A program made the position numbers and the translations under genes. The notes under the pieces are model-generated. The model was not told where the DNA came from, searched no databases, and saw only the letters and a program-made list of their open reading frames with translations. Positions 32,243 through 41,235 of a DNA stretch of 64,000 bases are shown here, piece by piece. The DNA lies in NCBI GenBank assembly GCA_965250265.1, contig CBDFNO010000010.1, forward strand, positions 315,494 through 379,493. The letters run 5' to 3'. Positions within the stretch are counted from its first letter, which is position 1; every line of letters begins with the position of its first letter. This DNA comes from PRS1 sp965250265. Lineage in GTDB: Bacteria; Bacteroidota; Bacteroidia; Flavobacteriales; Flavobacteriaceae.

Positions 32243-33001
32243 TTATCTTATAAAAACTAATTCGGTATCGGTTGACATAGATTCACTAAACGCATAGCCT
32301 TCATAGTTGAATCCTTTTACATCATCAATGGTTTTTGAATTTGTATCTATAATATAGCGTGTCATATAACCTCTTGCTAATTTCGCAAAGGTCATAATCA
32401 TTTTATATTCACCATTTTTAAAATCTTTAAACAAAGCAGTAACTACTGGAACTTTTAATGCTTTAGAGTCGATAGCCTTAAAATATTCATTACTGGCAAG
32501 ATTTAAAAACAATTCGTTGTCTTCTAATTCGTCATTCAAAGATTGAGTGATTTTTTTTCGCCAGAATTCATACAAATTTTTGTTTTTGCCAACTGGAAAT
32601 TTTGTTCCCATTTCTAATCGGTAGGGCTGCATTAAATCCATAGGTTTTAGCAAACCATATAAACCCGAAATAATACGAACTGTATCCTGGAGCTTATTCA
32701 ATCTTTCTTTTGAAATATTGTAAGCATCTAATCCTCTATACACATCTCCACTAAATGCATAAATAGCTTGCCTTGCATTGTCTTTTGTAAATGGTAACTG
32801 CCAGTCTTGATTACGTTCGTAATTGAGTTGTCCTAAATTATTAGAAATACTCATAAGTTTTGATAAACTCCTTGCCGATTTTTTTTTAAGTAACTTGTTT
32901 AAACGAAGTGACTCATTTAAAAAACAAGATTCCGTTGTAATGGTTGTTGGCAATTTACTTTCAAAATTCAGTGATTTTGCTGGTGATAATACAAGTTTCA
33001 T
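32243..33001 (-). CDS. yaaA: Peroxide stress protein YaaA
   Basis: DUF328/YaaA family member of 252 aa, which in E. coli lowers free iron during hydrogen peroxide stress. Recognised by MKLVLSPAKSLNFESK at the N-terminus, YAFSGDVYRGLDA (about 82-94), RIISGLYGLLKPMDLMQPYR (about 109-128) and NLASNEYFKAID (about 165-177). Length and architecture are standard. It is not obviously in an operon. Confidence 0.93.
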   Translation of the reverse strand: MKLVLSPAKSLNFESKLPTTITTESCFLNESLRLNKLLKKKSARSLSKLMSISNNLGQLNYERNQDWQLPFTKDNARQAIYAFSGDVYRGLDAYNISKERLNKLQDTVRIISGLYGLLKPMDLMQPYRLEMGTKFPVGKNKNLYEFWRKKITQSLNDELEDNELFLNLASNEYFKAIDSKALKVPVVTALFKDFKNGEYKMIMTFAKLARGYMTRYIIDTNSKTIDDVKGFNYEGYAFSESMSTDTELVFIR

Positions 33002-33099
33002 AGTTTGAATAATTTACAATTCAAATTTACAACCTCTCAATTATAAATGAAAAGTAACATCACATTTATTTTAAATACAACTATAAATAGTATTGATTA

Positions 33100-33681
33100 T
33101 TAGTCTCTTACTTTACCACTAAACACACTTGCTTTAGAATTATAAGGATTCCCTGAAGAACGTCTAAACGATATTACCTGTCCACAATGCCAAATAGCAT
33201 CTGCAATTGGGCCATTTAGTTGATTCCAAAAAGGAAATTCATTTTCTCCAAAAATGATTTTAAAATCTGTAAGATCTTCACTCGCTCTTAAAATATCAGC
33301 AGCCATTTTAATGTTTTCTAAGGTTTTTTTACGCTTTTCAGCAAAGGTCATTTCTGGCTCTTCAACTCTTGAATTTGGTTTTTTTAGAGTAGAATTAAGA
33401 ATCACTTTTGTTAAACCATAAAGATGGTCTATGGTTTCAGCTGTAGTACGAGCTTCTTCACTAGGCTTATAAGCTAAATCTTCAGCACGTAATCCTTCAG
33501 TTGCCCAATAGTATCTAAACCCTAAACCATCTACCATTCGAGCTGCAACTGTACCAGCGGTATATTCTTCTGAATGTTCAGGGATTTCGTAATAAGGTAA
33601 TTTTTCTTCCATTTTGTCTTGTGCATTTGTCATATTGAACGAAAATATGATTGCTACTAAAATTGTAAAATAAGTTTTCAT
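33100..33681 (-). CDS. Exported DinB-like protein
   Basis: A DinB/YfiT-type four-helix bundle, preceded by a signal peptide (ILVAIIFSFNMTNAQ, cut about 20). Metal ligands are likely His in AETIDHLYGL (about 86) and in IADAIWHCGQVISFRR (about 163 and neighbours), the normal DinB positions with the first ligand less certain. DinB proteins are nickel- or zinc-dependent thiol-transfer or related enzymes; the substrate is unknown. It is 41 bp after the M28 peptidase gene on the same strand, so a two-gene unit of exported proteins is likely. Confidence 0.8.
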   Translation of the reverse strand: MKTYFTILVAIIFSFNMTNAQDKMEEKLPYYEIPEHSEEYTAGTVAARMVDGLGFRYYWATEGLRAEDLAYKPSEEARTTAETIDHLYGLTKVILNSTLKKPNSRVEEPEMTFAEKRKKTLENIKMAADILRASEDLTDFKIIFGENEFPFWNQLNGPIADAIWHCGQVISFRRSSGNPYNSKASVFSGKVRD

Positions 33682-33721
33682 CTGTTAAAAATTTAGCTAG
33701 TCTTTAATCTATTGATTAGTA

Positions 33722-35101
33722 TTAATTAGGATTAACTCCGTATTTATCATATAAATACACCAAAGCTGTCATTGCTGCTGCACCTAGTTCTAATTCGCGC
33801 TTATTTACTGCATCGAATGTATCGTTACTTGCATGATGATAATCAAAATAGCGTTGAGAATCTGGACGCAATCCTGCTAATACTATGTTTTCATTTTTAA
33901 GTGGTCCTATATCCGCGCCACTTCCTCCTTTTTGAAAATAGTTAATTAAATATGATTCGAATAATGATTTCCAACCAAGAACTTGATTGAAATTAGTATC
34001 ACTACAATCGAAAGAAAACCCTCTTGGCGTAAATCCACCAGAATCACTCTCCAAAGCAAAAATGTGATTTTCGCCTTTTCTTTTTGCTTCTTCTGCATAT
34101 TTTCTTCCGCCTCTTAAACCATTCTCCTCATTCATAAACAGCACAACTCTTATACTGCGTTTTGGCTTTATTCCAGTTTCTTTTAGTAAATGTAATACGT
34201 CCATAGATTGCATACATCCAGCACCATCATCATGAGAACCATCACCTAAGTCCCAAGAATCTAAATGCCCTCCAACAACAATATATTCTTTAGGAAATTG
34301 AGTCCCTGTAATTTCTCCAATAACATTATAAGACAATACATCTTTAAGTTGTTGGCAGTTTTGCTTAAAATAGAACTTAATAGTATTATCAAGTTTTAAC
34401 ATCGCACTCAATAGCTCTGCATCATTGGTACTTATTGCTGCTGATGGTATCCGTTGGTTAATTGGAGTGTTCCCATAATTCATAGCTCCTGTGTGCGGAA
34501 AATCGTCTAATCGTAAATTCATGGAACGGACAATAGTAGCAATAGCTCCATATTTTACAGCTTCTTTTGCACCAGAACCACGTTGATTTACACTACCACC
34601 ATAAGCTCGGAATGTATTTATTAGAGTTTCATCCATAGGACGATTAAAAAACACTATTTTACCTTCAATTTTTTCTTTACCAAGTGTTTCTAGTTCTTCA
34701 AAACTATGCACTTCTATTACATTAGCCTTTATTCCCAATGCTGGAGTAGCAACCGAGCCTCCAAGTGCACAAAGATTAACATTGATTGTCTTTCCTGGTT
34801 TAGTTTCAATATAGGCTATCTCCTTATTTCCTCTTACCCATTTTGGCACCATAACTGGTTGTAACCAAACTTTGTCTAAACCAAGTTTATCAAGCTCTTC
34901 TTTTGTCCATTGCACGGCTCTTTCAGCATTTAGAGAACCCGATAATCGTCCGCCAATTTGATTGGATAAATAGTCTAACCATTCATAGCTTTTTCCATTA
35001 CTTAAAGAAGTATCGTAGATTTTTTTTATTATTTCTGCATCTGTTTGGGCAGAAAACGGAATAGAAATTATTAAGGCAAATAGAAAAAGAATGTGTTTCA
35101 T
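33722..35101 (-). CDS. Exported M28-family zinc aminopeptidase
   Basis: Zinc peptidase of the M28 family, with a signal peptide (FLFALIISIPFSAQ) and an inserted PA domain (about 110-210). The di-zinc site is visible: GGHLDSWDLGDGSHDDGAGC (about 279-298) with His and Asp ligands, FMNEENGLRGG (general base Glu and Glu ligand), ALESDSGGF and a C-terminal YHHASNDTFD with a ligand His. Length 459 aa is typical. It should degrade peptides in the periplasm or outside. It precedes the DinB-like gene. Confidence 0.92.
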   Translation of the reverse strand: MKHILFLFALIISIPFSAQTDAEIIKKIYDTSLSNGKSYEWLDYLSNQIGGRLSGSLNAERAVQWTKEELDKLGLDKVWLQPVMVPKWVRGNKEIAYIETKPGKTINVNLCALGGSVATPALGIKANVIEVHSFEELETLGKEKIEGKIVFFNRPMDETLINTFRAYGGSVNQRGSGAKEAVKYGAIATIVRSMNLRLDDFPHTGAMNYGNTPINQRIPSAAISTNDAELLSAMLKLDNTIKFYFKQNCQQLKDVLSYNVIGEITGTQFPKEYIVVGGHLDSWDLGDGSHDDGAGCMQSMDVLHLLKETGIKPKRSIRVVLFMNEENGLRGGRKYAEEAKRKGENHIFALESDSGGFTPRGFSFDCSDTNFNQVLGWKSLFESYLINYFQKGGSGADIGPLKNENIVLAGLRPDSQRYFDYHHASNDTFDAVNKRELELGAAAMTALVYLYDKYGVNPN

Positions 35102-35170
35102 CTGTTAATGGTTTTAAGCGATAAATGTACTAGTTATAAAAAATGATAAACAAAAAGAAATCATAAAAAA

Positions 35171-36022
35171 CTATTCGTTATTTAACTCTTGTTTGTATTC
35201 TACTAAATGTGTTTTTATTTTGTCGTTTAATTCTGGTTCTTTAATATCAGTAAATTCTTTTAAAGTTTCGTACATTATTTTTGCAACAATGTAACGAGCA
35301 GTAGCCTTATCGTCGGCTGGAATTGTAAACCAAGGTGCATGATCTTTTGAAGTTCTATTTATAGCATCTTGGTAACAATCTTGGTATTTATCCCAAAGTC
35401 TACGTTCTATTAGATCTCCAGGAGAAAATTTCCAGTTTTTTTCTTGTTTATTTAAACGTCTTAGTAATCTGTTTTTTTGCTCTTCTTTAGAAAGGTTTAA
35501 AAAGAACTTAAAGATAATCGTTCCGTTTTCTGCTATATGCTTTTCAAAATTGTTTATTTGCTCAAAACGCAAATTCCAAAACGCTTCGTTTACATCTTCA
35601 ACAAGATTAACTGTCGGAATATTTTCTCCTAAAATATAACCAGGATGTACTCTTGTTACTAACACATTTTCGTAATGCGTTCTATTAAATACCCCAAATT
35701 TACCACGCGACGGAAGCTCAATATAATGCCGCCATAAATAATCGTGTTTAAGCTCTAATTCTGTAGGTACTTTAAAACTATGAACATCTACTCCGCTGGC
35801 ATTAAAATCTTTGAACACTTCTCGTATCAAACTGTCTTTTCCTGAAGTATCCATCCCTTGCAAACAAATCAAAACTGAATATTTACCATGTGCAAACATA
35901 GTGTCTTGAAGTTTTCCCAATTTTTTACGAATACTTTTTAACTGCTTTTCTGCATCTGTTATAACTTCTTTGGTTTCGGTGTCTTTAAGAAATATTCTTT
36001 GGGTTACTTTGTATGTATTCAT
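35171..36022 (-). CDS. Polyphosphate kinase 2 family protein
   Basis: PPK2-type kinase, which transfers phosphate between polyphosphate and nucleoside mono- or diphosphates. Walker A is LQGMDTSGKDSLI (about 54-66), the lid has WRHYIELPSRGKFGVFNRTH (about 92-111) followed by YENVLVTRVHP, and FKFFLNLSKEEQKNRL is part of the family core. At 283 aa and with this lid it looks like a class III PPK2, which can phosphorylate both AMP and ADP; class assignment is by eye. The gene stands alone between the M28 peptidase and the flavodoxin-like gene. Confidence 0.9.
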   Translation of the reverse strand: MNTYKVTQRIFLKDTETKEVITDAEKQLKSIRKKLGKLQDTMFAHGKYSVLICLQGMDTSGKDSLIREVFKDFNASGVDVHSFKVPTELELKHDYLWRHYIELPSRGKFGVFNRTHYENVLVTRVHPGYILGENIPTVNLVEDVNEAFWNLRFEQINNFEKHIAENGTIIFKFFLNLSKEEQKNRLLRRLNKQEKNWKFSPGDLIERRLWDKYQDCYQDAINRTSKDHAPWFTIPADDKATARYIVAKIMYETLKEFTDIKEPELNDKIKTHLVEYKQELNNE

Positions 36023-36154
36023 TTCAAAAAATATATATGGATTAAATATATGAAAATTGCAATTGATTATATCTTTACAATCATTAATTGTTTCTATACA
36101 AATATTGATTTATTTTTATACAAATATTATTACTTCGTATTCTAAATAAAACCT

Positions 36155-36658
36155 ATGAAAAAGACAGTAATACTACAAGGTAGCTCAAGAAGCAAAGGAG
36201 ATACAAATATTATAGTAAATTATATAGCTAAAAAAAATAATGTTGATGTAATAGATTTACACACTAAAAATATTGGTCATTATGATTATGAATATAAAAA
36301 CAGTAGCGATGATTTTATTAGTTTAATGACTGATATAATTGAAAAATATGATACTATTATTTTTGCAACTCCAGTATATTGGTATAGCATGAGCGGAATA
36401 TTAAAAGTTTTTTTTGATAGAATTTCTGATTTGATACGAATACATAAAGATTTAGGAAGAAAATTGCGTGGTAAAAATATGGCAATGATTAGTTGTAGTA
36501 ATTATAATGATTTAATAGATGGTTTTGACATGCCTTTTAGAGAATCTGCTAATTATTTATGCATGAATTATTTAGGCAGCATTCATACTTGGGTTGAAAA
36601 TGGTAACATTAACAAAGAAGCAGTAGTAATTATTAATGACTTTATTGAAACAATTTAG
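36155..36658 (+). CDS. NAD(P)H-dependent FMN reductase, flavodoxin-like fold
   Basis: A 167-aa flavodoxin-fold oxidoreductase. The FMN phosphate loop is QGSSRSKGDTNIIV (about 8-21) and TPVYWYSMSGILKVFFDRIS (about 71-90) is the signature of the NADPH-dependent FMN reductase group. There is no signal peptide. It has no close operon partner; its stop is 9 bp from the stop of the sigma-54 regulator on the other strand. Confidence 0.88.
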   Translation: MKKTVILQGSSRSKGDTNIIVNYIAKKNNVDVIDLHTKNIGHYDYEYKNSSDDFISLMTDIIEKYDTIIFATPVYWYSMSGILKVFFDRISDLIRIHKDLGRKLRGKNMAMISCSNYNDLIDGFDMPFRESANYLCMNYLGSIHTWVENGNINKEAVVIINDFIETI

Positions 36659-36667
36659 AAAACTTAA

Positions 36668-37831
36668 TTACTTACTTGCAAACAACTTAACATCACTTTC
36701 GCTTACCTCATTACCGCCAAGAATAATTAATCGTTCAATAACATTTCGAAGCTCTCGAATATTTCCTGTCCAATCGTATTCTTGCAATAGTTTTATCGCC
36801 TTATCAGAAAATGATTTTTTAGCAATTCCTTGTTCGGAAGCAATTTTATTTGAAAAATAATTTATTAAAAGCGGTATGTCTTCTCTTCTATTATTTAAAG
36901 CAGGAACATCAATTAATATAACTGCTAGTCTGTGATACAAATCTTCACGAAATTTACCTTTTTCAATTTCTTTTTTTAAGTTTTTATTTGTGGCAGCAAT
37001 AATACGCACATCAACTTTTATGTCCTTATCACTACCAACACGTTGTATCTTGTTTTCTTGTAAAGCACGAAGCACTTTTGCTTGAGCAGATAGGCTCATA
37101 TCTCCAATTTCATCAAGAAAAATAGTTCCTCCATTAGCAGCTTCAAATTTTCCTGCTCTATCTTTATTTGCACCTGTAAAAGCGCCTTTCAAATGTCCAA
37201 ATAATTCGCTTTCTATTAATTCGGAAGGTATTGCTGCACAATTCACTTCAATTAATGAGCCTTTTGCTCTCTGGCTTTTTTCATGTAGCCAATGTGCTAC
37301 TAGCTCTTTTCCTGTTCCGTTTGATCCTGTAATTAAAACCCGTGCATCAGTAATAGCAACTTTATCAATCATATCTTTGATCTTTAAAATGGCCTTACTC
37401 TCACCTATCATTTCATATTTTTTGCTGACTTTCTTTTTGAGCAGTTTGTTTTCTACTACAAGTTCTTTTCTGTCTAAAGCATTTCTTACTGTATTTAAAA
37501 GGCGGTTTAAATCTGGTGGTTTTGAAATATAATCGAAAGCTCCCAAACGCATTGTATTTACAGCAGTATCTAAATCGCCATGTCCAGAAATCATAACAAT
37601 AGGAATCTCTGGTTTTAGTTTCTTAATAGCTTCTAAAACCTCAACACCATCCATTTTTGGCATCTTAATATCGCAGAGCACCAAATCGTAATCGTCTTTT
37701 CTAATTTTTTCGATTCCTATTAAACCATCTTCGGCTTCATCTAGTTGATATTTATCACTTTCTTCTGAAAGGATCTTAACCAATACTCTTCTAATAGCTG
37801 CTTCGTCTTCAATGACTAAAATTTTTGACAT
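36668..37831 (-). CDS. Sigma-54-dependent response regulator lacking the usual C-terminal HTH
   Basis: NtrC-type activator: a receiver domain (1-120, phospho-Asp in LVLCDIKMPKMDG, about 54) and an AAA+ domain (about 140-375) with Walker A GSNGTGKE, the sigma-54 contact GAFTGA and Walker B GGTIFLDEIGDM. It ends at residue 387 with DVKLFASK soon after the AAA+ lid, so the Fis-type DNA-binding helix-turn-helix of NtrC (another 50-60 residues) is missing. It could act without DNA binding from solution or with another factor. It lies 11 bp after the MscS-like gene on the same strand, downstream of the ABC exporter genes. Confidence 0.92.
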   Translation of the reverse strand: MSKILVIEDEAAIRRVLVKILSEESDKYQLDEAEDGLIGIEKIRKDDYDLVLCDIKMPKMDGVEVLEAIKKLKPEIPIVMISGHGDLDTAVNTMRLGAFDYISKPPDLNRLLNTVRNALDRKELVVENKLLKKKVSKKYEMIGESKAILKIKDMIDKVAITDARVLITGSNGTGKELVAHWLHEKSQRAKGSLIEVNCAAIPSELIESELFGHLKGAFTGANKDRAGKFEAANGGTIFLDEIGDMSLSAQAKVLRALQENKIQRVGSDKDIKVDVRIIAATNKNLKKEIEKGKFREDLYHRLAVILIDVPALNNRREDIPLLINYFSNKIASEQGIAKKSFSDKAIKLLQEYDWTGNIRELRNVIERLIILGGNEVSESDVKLFASK

Positions 37832-37842
37832 TCCTTCTTATT

Positions 37843-38667
37843 TTAATTATTGTATAAATGAACGTCTCGCTGTGGAAACGGAATACTTATATTATGTTCT
37901 TTAAATACCTTATCAATCTCAAAACGCATATCACTTTTTGGTATTGCAGCTTGAAAACTATCGTTTAATGTAAAAATTAATTTGAAATCTAATGAGCTAT
38001 CTCCGAAATTTGTAAATAGGACTAATATTTCTGATTTATCTATAACGGCCGGATGATCATTAGCTACTTGTTTTAATAGTTTTTTCACCAAATGAATATC
38101 ACTTCCATAAGCAACACCAACTTGAACATTCTCTCGTGTTTTCGAGCCATTTTCGGTCCAATTATACAGACTATTGGTTAAATACAAATGATTAGGAATT
38201 ACCAACACTTTATTGTCAATAGTAACTGCTCGAGTTGTTCTTAAATTAATCTCCTCAACACGACCCACTTTGCCATCAAGTTCAATTATATCTCCAACAT
38301 GAACCGATTGATCTACCAAAATAAAGACTCCAGAAATAATATCTTGAAATAAGGTCTGTAACGCTAATCCAACACCAACCAACAAAGCTGCAGAAGCGGC
38401 AAAAATCGCGGTTACATTTACACCCATATTATTAAAGGTCATCAATAGTATAATAACATAAATAAACCATTTACTATAAGAAAATAAAGAAACAAACTTT
38501 GCTTTATCGTTAGGTGGCAGTTTTCTGGTTATAAATCTTCTAATTAATTTTAAAAAGATAGATGTTGCAAATAAAACAGCAATAACCACCAAAATTGATT
38601 TTACAGAAATCTGAACTTCTTCACTAAACCTAAATGTATAATTTAAAAAATCGATTAATTTTTTCAT
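37843..38667 (-). CDS. Small mechanosensitive channel (MscS family)
   Basis: MscS-type channel of 274 aa. There are three membrane helices (about 22-40, 62-78, 85-105). The third is the pore helix with AASAALLVGVGLALQTLFQD, followed by the beta domain with VDQSVHVGDIIELDGKVGRV and EINLRTTRAVTIDNKVLVIP. It protects the inner membrane against osmotic downshock. The gene starts 3 bp after the ABC permease stop, and its stop is 11 bp from the sigma-54 regulator, so a long transcript is likely. Confidence 0.93.
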   Translation of the reverse strand: MKKLIDFLNYTFRFSEEVQISVKSILVVIAVLFATSIFLKLIRRFITRKLPPNDKAKFVSLFSYSKWFIYVIILLMTFNNMGVNVTAIFAASAALLVGVGLALQTLFQDIISGVFILVDQSVHVGDIIELDGKVGRVEEINLRTTRAVTIDNKVLVIPNHLYLTNSLYNWTENGSKTRENVQVGVAYGSDIHLVKKLLKQVANDHPAVIDKSEILVLFTNFGDSSLDFKLIFTLNDSFQAAIPKSDMRFEIDKVFKEHNISIPFPQRDVHLYNN

Positions 38668-38670
38668 AAC

Positions 38671-39984
38671 TTAATATTTTAACCATTTATAAATGTCTTT
38701 ATAACTCGGTTTTTTTCCATACATCAATATCCCAACCCGATAAATTTTAGCAGCAAACCAAACTGTAAACATAAACGTTGCTATTAGCAACCCTAAAGAT
38801 ATCAATTGTTGCCAAATTGGTACACCAAAAGGAATACGCATTAACATAACTACTGGAGATGTAAACGGAATAAAAGAAAATACAGTTGATACTGTACCAT
38901 GAGGATCCTCAATTACTGTAAAAATACCTACATAAACTGCAAGAATTAATGGCAACAAAATTGGCAATAAAAACTGTTGCGTGTCTGTTTCGTTATCTAC
39001 TGCCGCACCTATTGCTGCATATAACGAACTATAAAGTAAATACCCTCCTATAAAGAAAAGTAAAAAAGCAAATGTAAGATTAGTTAAAGGTAGATTGTAA
39101 ATAGCTGACATGATATTTTCCATTTGCATTTGAGCATCTGGAGATTGCATAGCTTGTTGCATTATATCTTGCTGTGGTGTTTGCATTTCTGTCATACTAA
39201 CTCCGAATATTGCAGATATACCGAATAATAAAACACTTCCTAATATTACCCAAACTACAAATTGTGTTATTCCTGCTAACGATGTCCCAATAATTTTACC
39301 TAGCATTAATTGTATTGGTTTTACCGAAGAAATTATAATTTCAATGATGCGACTCGTTTTTTCTTCAATAACACTACGCATAATCATGTTGCCATAAATA
39401 ATGATAAACATAAAGAGCAAATAGCCAGCAAAACCACCAAAAGCAAGTTTTACAATATTATCTATTTTAGACGATTTCTCTCCTTGAAAACTTTCTTGTG
39501 CAATATCTATATTTGATTTTGCAGTTTTTATTTTCTCTAGGTCTACACCATCTTGTTGTAACTTTAAATCAGTTAGCTTTTTCTCTAGTTTAGATTCCAA
39601 ACTTGAAATTAAAGTTAATGATGGTGTATCTTCTGAATAAAATTTAATACCCTTTTCTATTTCTGAAATATCATTAACTGATGGAATATAAAGTAAACCA
39701 TATTCTTCCTTTTCTTCTACAATTGCTTTAGCTTCTATTAAAGAAATATTATTCAAGATTTTATACTTGGTGTTTTCTGTACTTTCAAAAACTTCGCTTA
39801 TAAAACCTGATTCATCTAAAATTGAAATTGTACGCTCTTTATTATTATTTAACTGCGATAAATAAGCGACAAGAGCAAAAAGAGCCATCATTATTATTGG
39901 GCTTAAAAACGTCATTATAATAAATGATTTGTTTTTAACCTTCGTTAAATATTCTCTTTTTATAATTAAAGGTAAATGGTTCAT
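38671..39984 (-). CDS. ABC-2-type transporter permease (NatB-like)
   Basis: Permease of 437 aa with six membrane segments: one at about 20-42, the others in the C-terminal half (about 180-205, 225-260, 290-320, 335-360, 380-415). A large extracytoplasmic domain lies between the first two helices, as in NatB-type ABC-2 exporters. It begins 2 bp after the stop of the ATPase gene, so it is its partner. The exporter's substrate is not recognisable. A Gln/Met-rich insertion (QTPQQDIMQQAMQSPDAQMQ) lies in the region between helices. Confidence 0.9.
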   Translation of the reverse strand: MNHLPLIIKREYLTKVKNKSFIIMTFLSPIIMMALFALVAYLSQLNNNKERTISILDESGFISEVFESTENTKYKILNNISLIEAKAIVEEKEEYGLLYIPSVNDISEIEKGIKFYSEDTPSLTLISSLESKLEKKLTDLKLQQDGVDLEKIKTAKSNIDIAQESFQGEKSSKIDNIVKLAFGGFAGYLLFMFIIIYGNMIMRSVIEEKTSRIIEIIISSVKPIQLMLGKIIGTSLAGITQFVVWVILGSVLLFGISAIFGVSMTEMQTPQQDIMQQAMQSPDAQMQMENIMSAIYNLPLTNLTFAFLLFFIGGYLLYSSLYAAIGAAVDNETDTQQFLLPILLPLILAVYVGIFTVIEDPHGTVSTVFSFIPFTSPVVMLMRIPFGVPIWQQLISLGLLIATFMFTVWFAAKIYRVGILMYGKKPSYKDIYKWLKY

Positions 39985-39986
39985 GC

Positions 39987-40913
39987 TTAATTGTTTTTTA
40001 CCGTTTTAATAAATATATCGTTAGCAGTTGGCACCAATTCGTTAAAGTGATTTACTTGTGCATTGCTTGATAAAAAAGCTAATAATTCGTTTGAAGATTC
40101 ATTCTCCTTTAATTTTATATTTAACTTTAAATCTTTATTTAAAGATTTGTAAACTGCTGGAGAAATATCGAATTTACTTTTAATAATTTGTTTTAACTGA
40201 TCTTCATTATTTGTTACCAAACCAACTTCGAAAGTATGGGTTTTATATTGTCTTTTAATATCAATTAACTTGCCTTCTAAAATTTTATTAGACTCATGAA
40301 TTAGAGCAATATCATCGCACAATTCTTCTACAGATTCCATTCGATGAGTTGCGAAAATAATAGTAGCACCTTCATCTCTTAATTGAAGAATTTCATCTTT
40401 AATTAAATTTGCATTTATTGGATCGAATCCTGAAAAAGGCTCATCAAAAATCAGCAATTTTGGTTGATGCATTACAGTTACAATAAACTGAATTTTTTGT
40501 GCCATCCCTTTTGAAAGCTCTTGTATCTTTTTATTCCACCAACTACCAATCTCAAACTTTTCAAACCAGTAATTAAGGCGCTTTTTGGCTTCAGCTTTTG
40601 TCATTCCTTTTAATTGTGCTAAATACAATGCTTGTTCTCCTACTTTCATTGTTTTATAAAGCCCTCTTTCCTCTGGTAAATAGCCAATGTCTTTTATATG
40701 ATGTGGTTGTAATGGTTCTCCATCAAGTAACACGTTACCTGTATCTGGCAATGTAATTTGATTGATTATTCGAATAAGAGTTGTTTTACCTGCCCCATTT
40801 GGACCTAATAGTCCAAAAATACTTCCTTTAGGAACTGTAATAGAAACATTATTTAATGCTTTAAAATTTCCAAAATTTTTAGAAACCGAATTGGTCACTA
40901 ACGCGTTCTTCAT
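39987..40913 (-). CDS. ABC transporter ATP-binding protein (NatA-like)
   Basis: ATPase subunit of 308 aa. Walker A GLLGPNGAGKTTLIR (about 33-47), Q-loop near YLPEERGLYKTM, signature ELSKGMAQKIQ (about 139-149), Walker B LLIFDEPFSGFDP (about 159-171) and switch His in FATHRMESVEELC. The C-terminal 80 residues form the extra domain seen in DUF4162-type ATPases. It acts with the permease that follows. Promoter region is 322 bp long and includes the dnaJ terminator. Confidence 0.94.
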   Translation of the reverse strand: MKNALVTNSVSKNFGNFKALNNVSITVPKGSIFGLLGPNGAGKTTLIRIINQITLPDTGNVLLDGEPLQPHHIKDIGYLPEERGLYKTMKVGEQALYLAQLKGMTKAEAKKRLNYWFEKFEIGSWWNKKIQELSKGMAQKIQFIVTVMHQPKLLIFDEPFSGFDPINANLIKDEILQLRDEGATIIFATHRMESVEELCDDIALIHESNKILEGKLIDIKRQYKTHTFEVGLVTNNEDQLKQIIKSKFDISPAVYKSLNKDLKLNIKLKENESSNELLAFLSSNAQVNHFNELVPTANDIFIKTVKNN

Positions 40914-41040
40914 CTAGTTATTTTTATATGATAAATAAGTCCAGTAAAGATATTAAATGTTACACTAATAAAAAGAATGATTTTATTTTGAAATAATTAA
41001 TAAAATATGCAATCCTTATCTCAATAGCATCGAGACCATA

Positions 41041-41077
41041 TAAAAACAAAACCCACCCTCAAATAATTAAGGATGGG
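41041..41077 (-). terminator. Terminator after dnaJ
   Basis: CCCACCCT (41052-41059) pairs with AGGATGGG (41070-41077). The single mismatch is a G-U pair in the minus-strand transcript only, and a T-rich run follows on that strand. This orients it as the end of the grpE-dnaJ unit. Confidence 0.7.
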
Positions 41078-41101
41078 AAAAATTGCTATGAAAAAGAAAA
41101 A

Positions 41102-41127
41102 TTATCACTAACGTTAATTAGTGATAA
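41102..41127. repeat. 10-bp perfect inverted repeat
   Basis: TTATCACTAA (41102-41111) and TTAGTGATAA (41118-41127) with a 6-nt spacer. It may be a hairpin in the dnaJ 3' UTR or an operator; there is no T-run. Confidence 0.6.
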
Positions 41128-41235
41128 CTCAAATATACTATTTTTTCTTATATAATTATTAAAATTGGTAAATAACTTTAACTTTATATCCAATAGAAAG
41201 TATTGCGCTACAAAAAGATTAATTTCTACAAACAA

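Larger units (their letters stand above)
40914..41235. other. Intergenic region with hairpins between dnaJ and the ABC ATPase gene
   Basis: No gene was found. It contains the dnaJ terminator (41041-41077) and a 10-bp palindromic hairpin TTATCACTAA/TTAGTGATAA (41102-41127). The promoter of the ABC ATPase gene must lie between about 40914 and 41040 but I cannot fix it. Confidence 0.6.
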
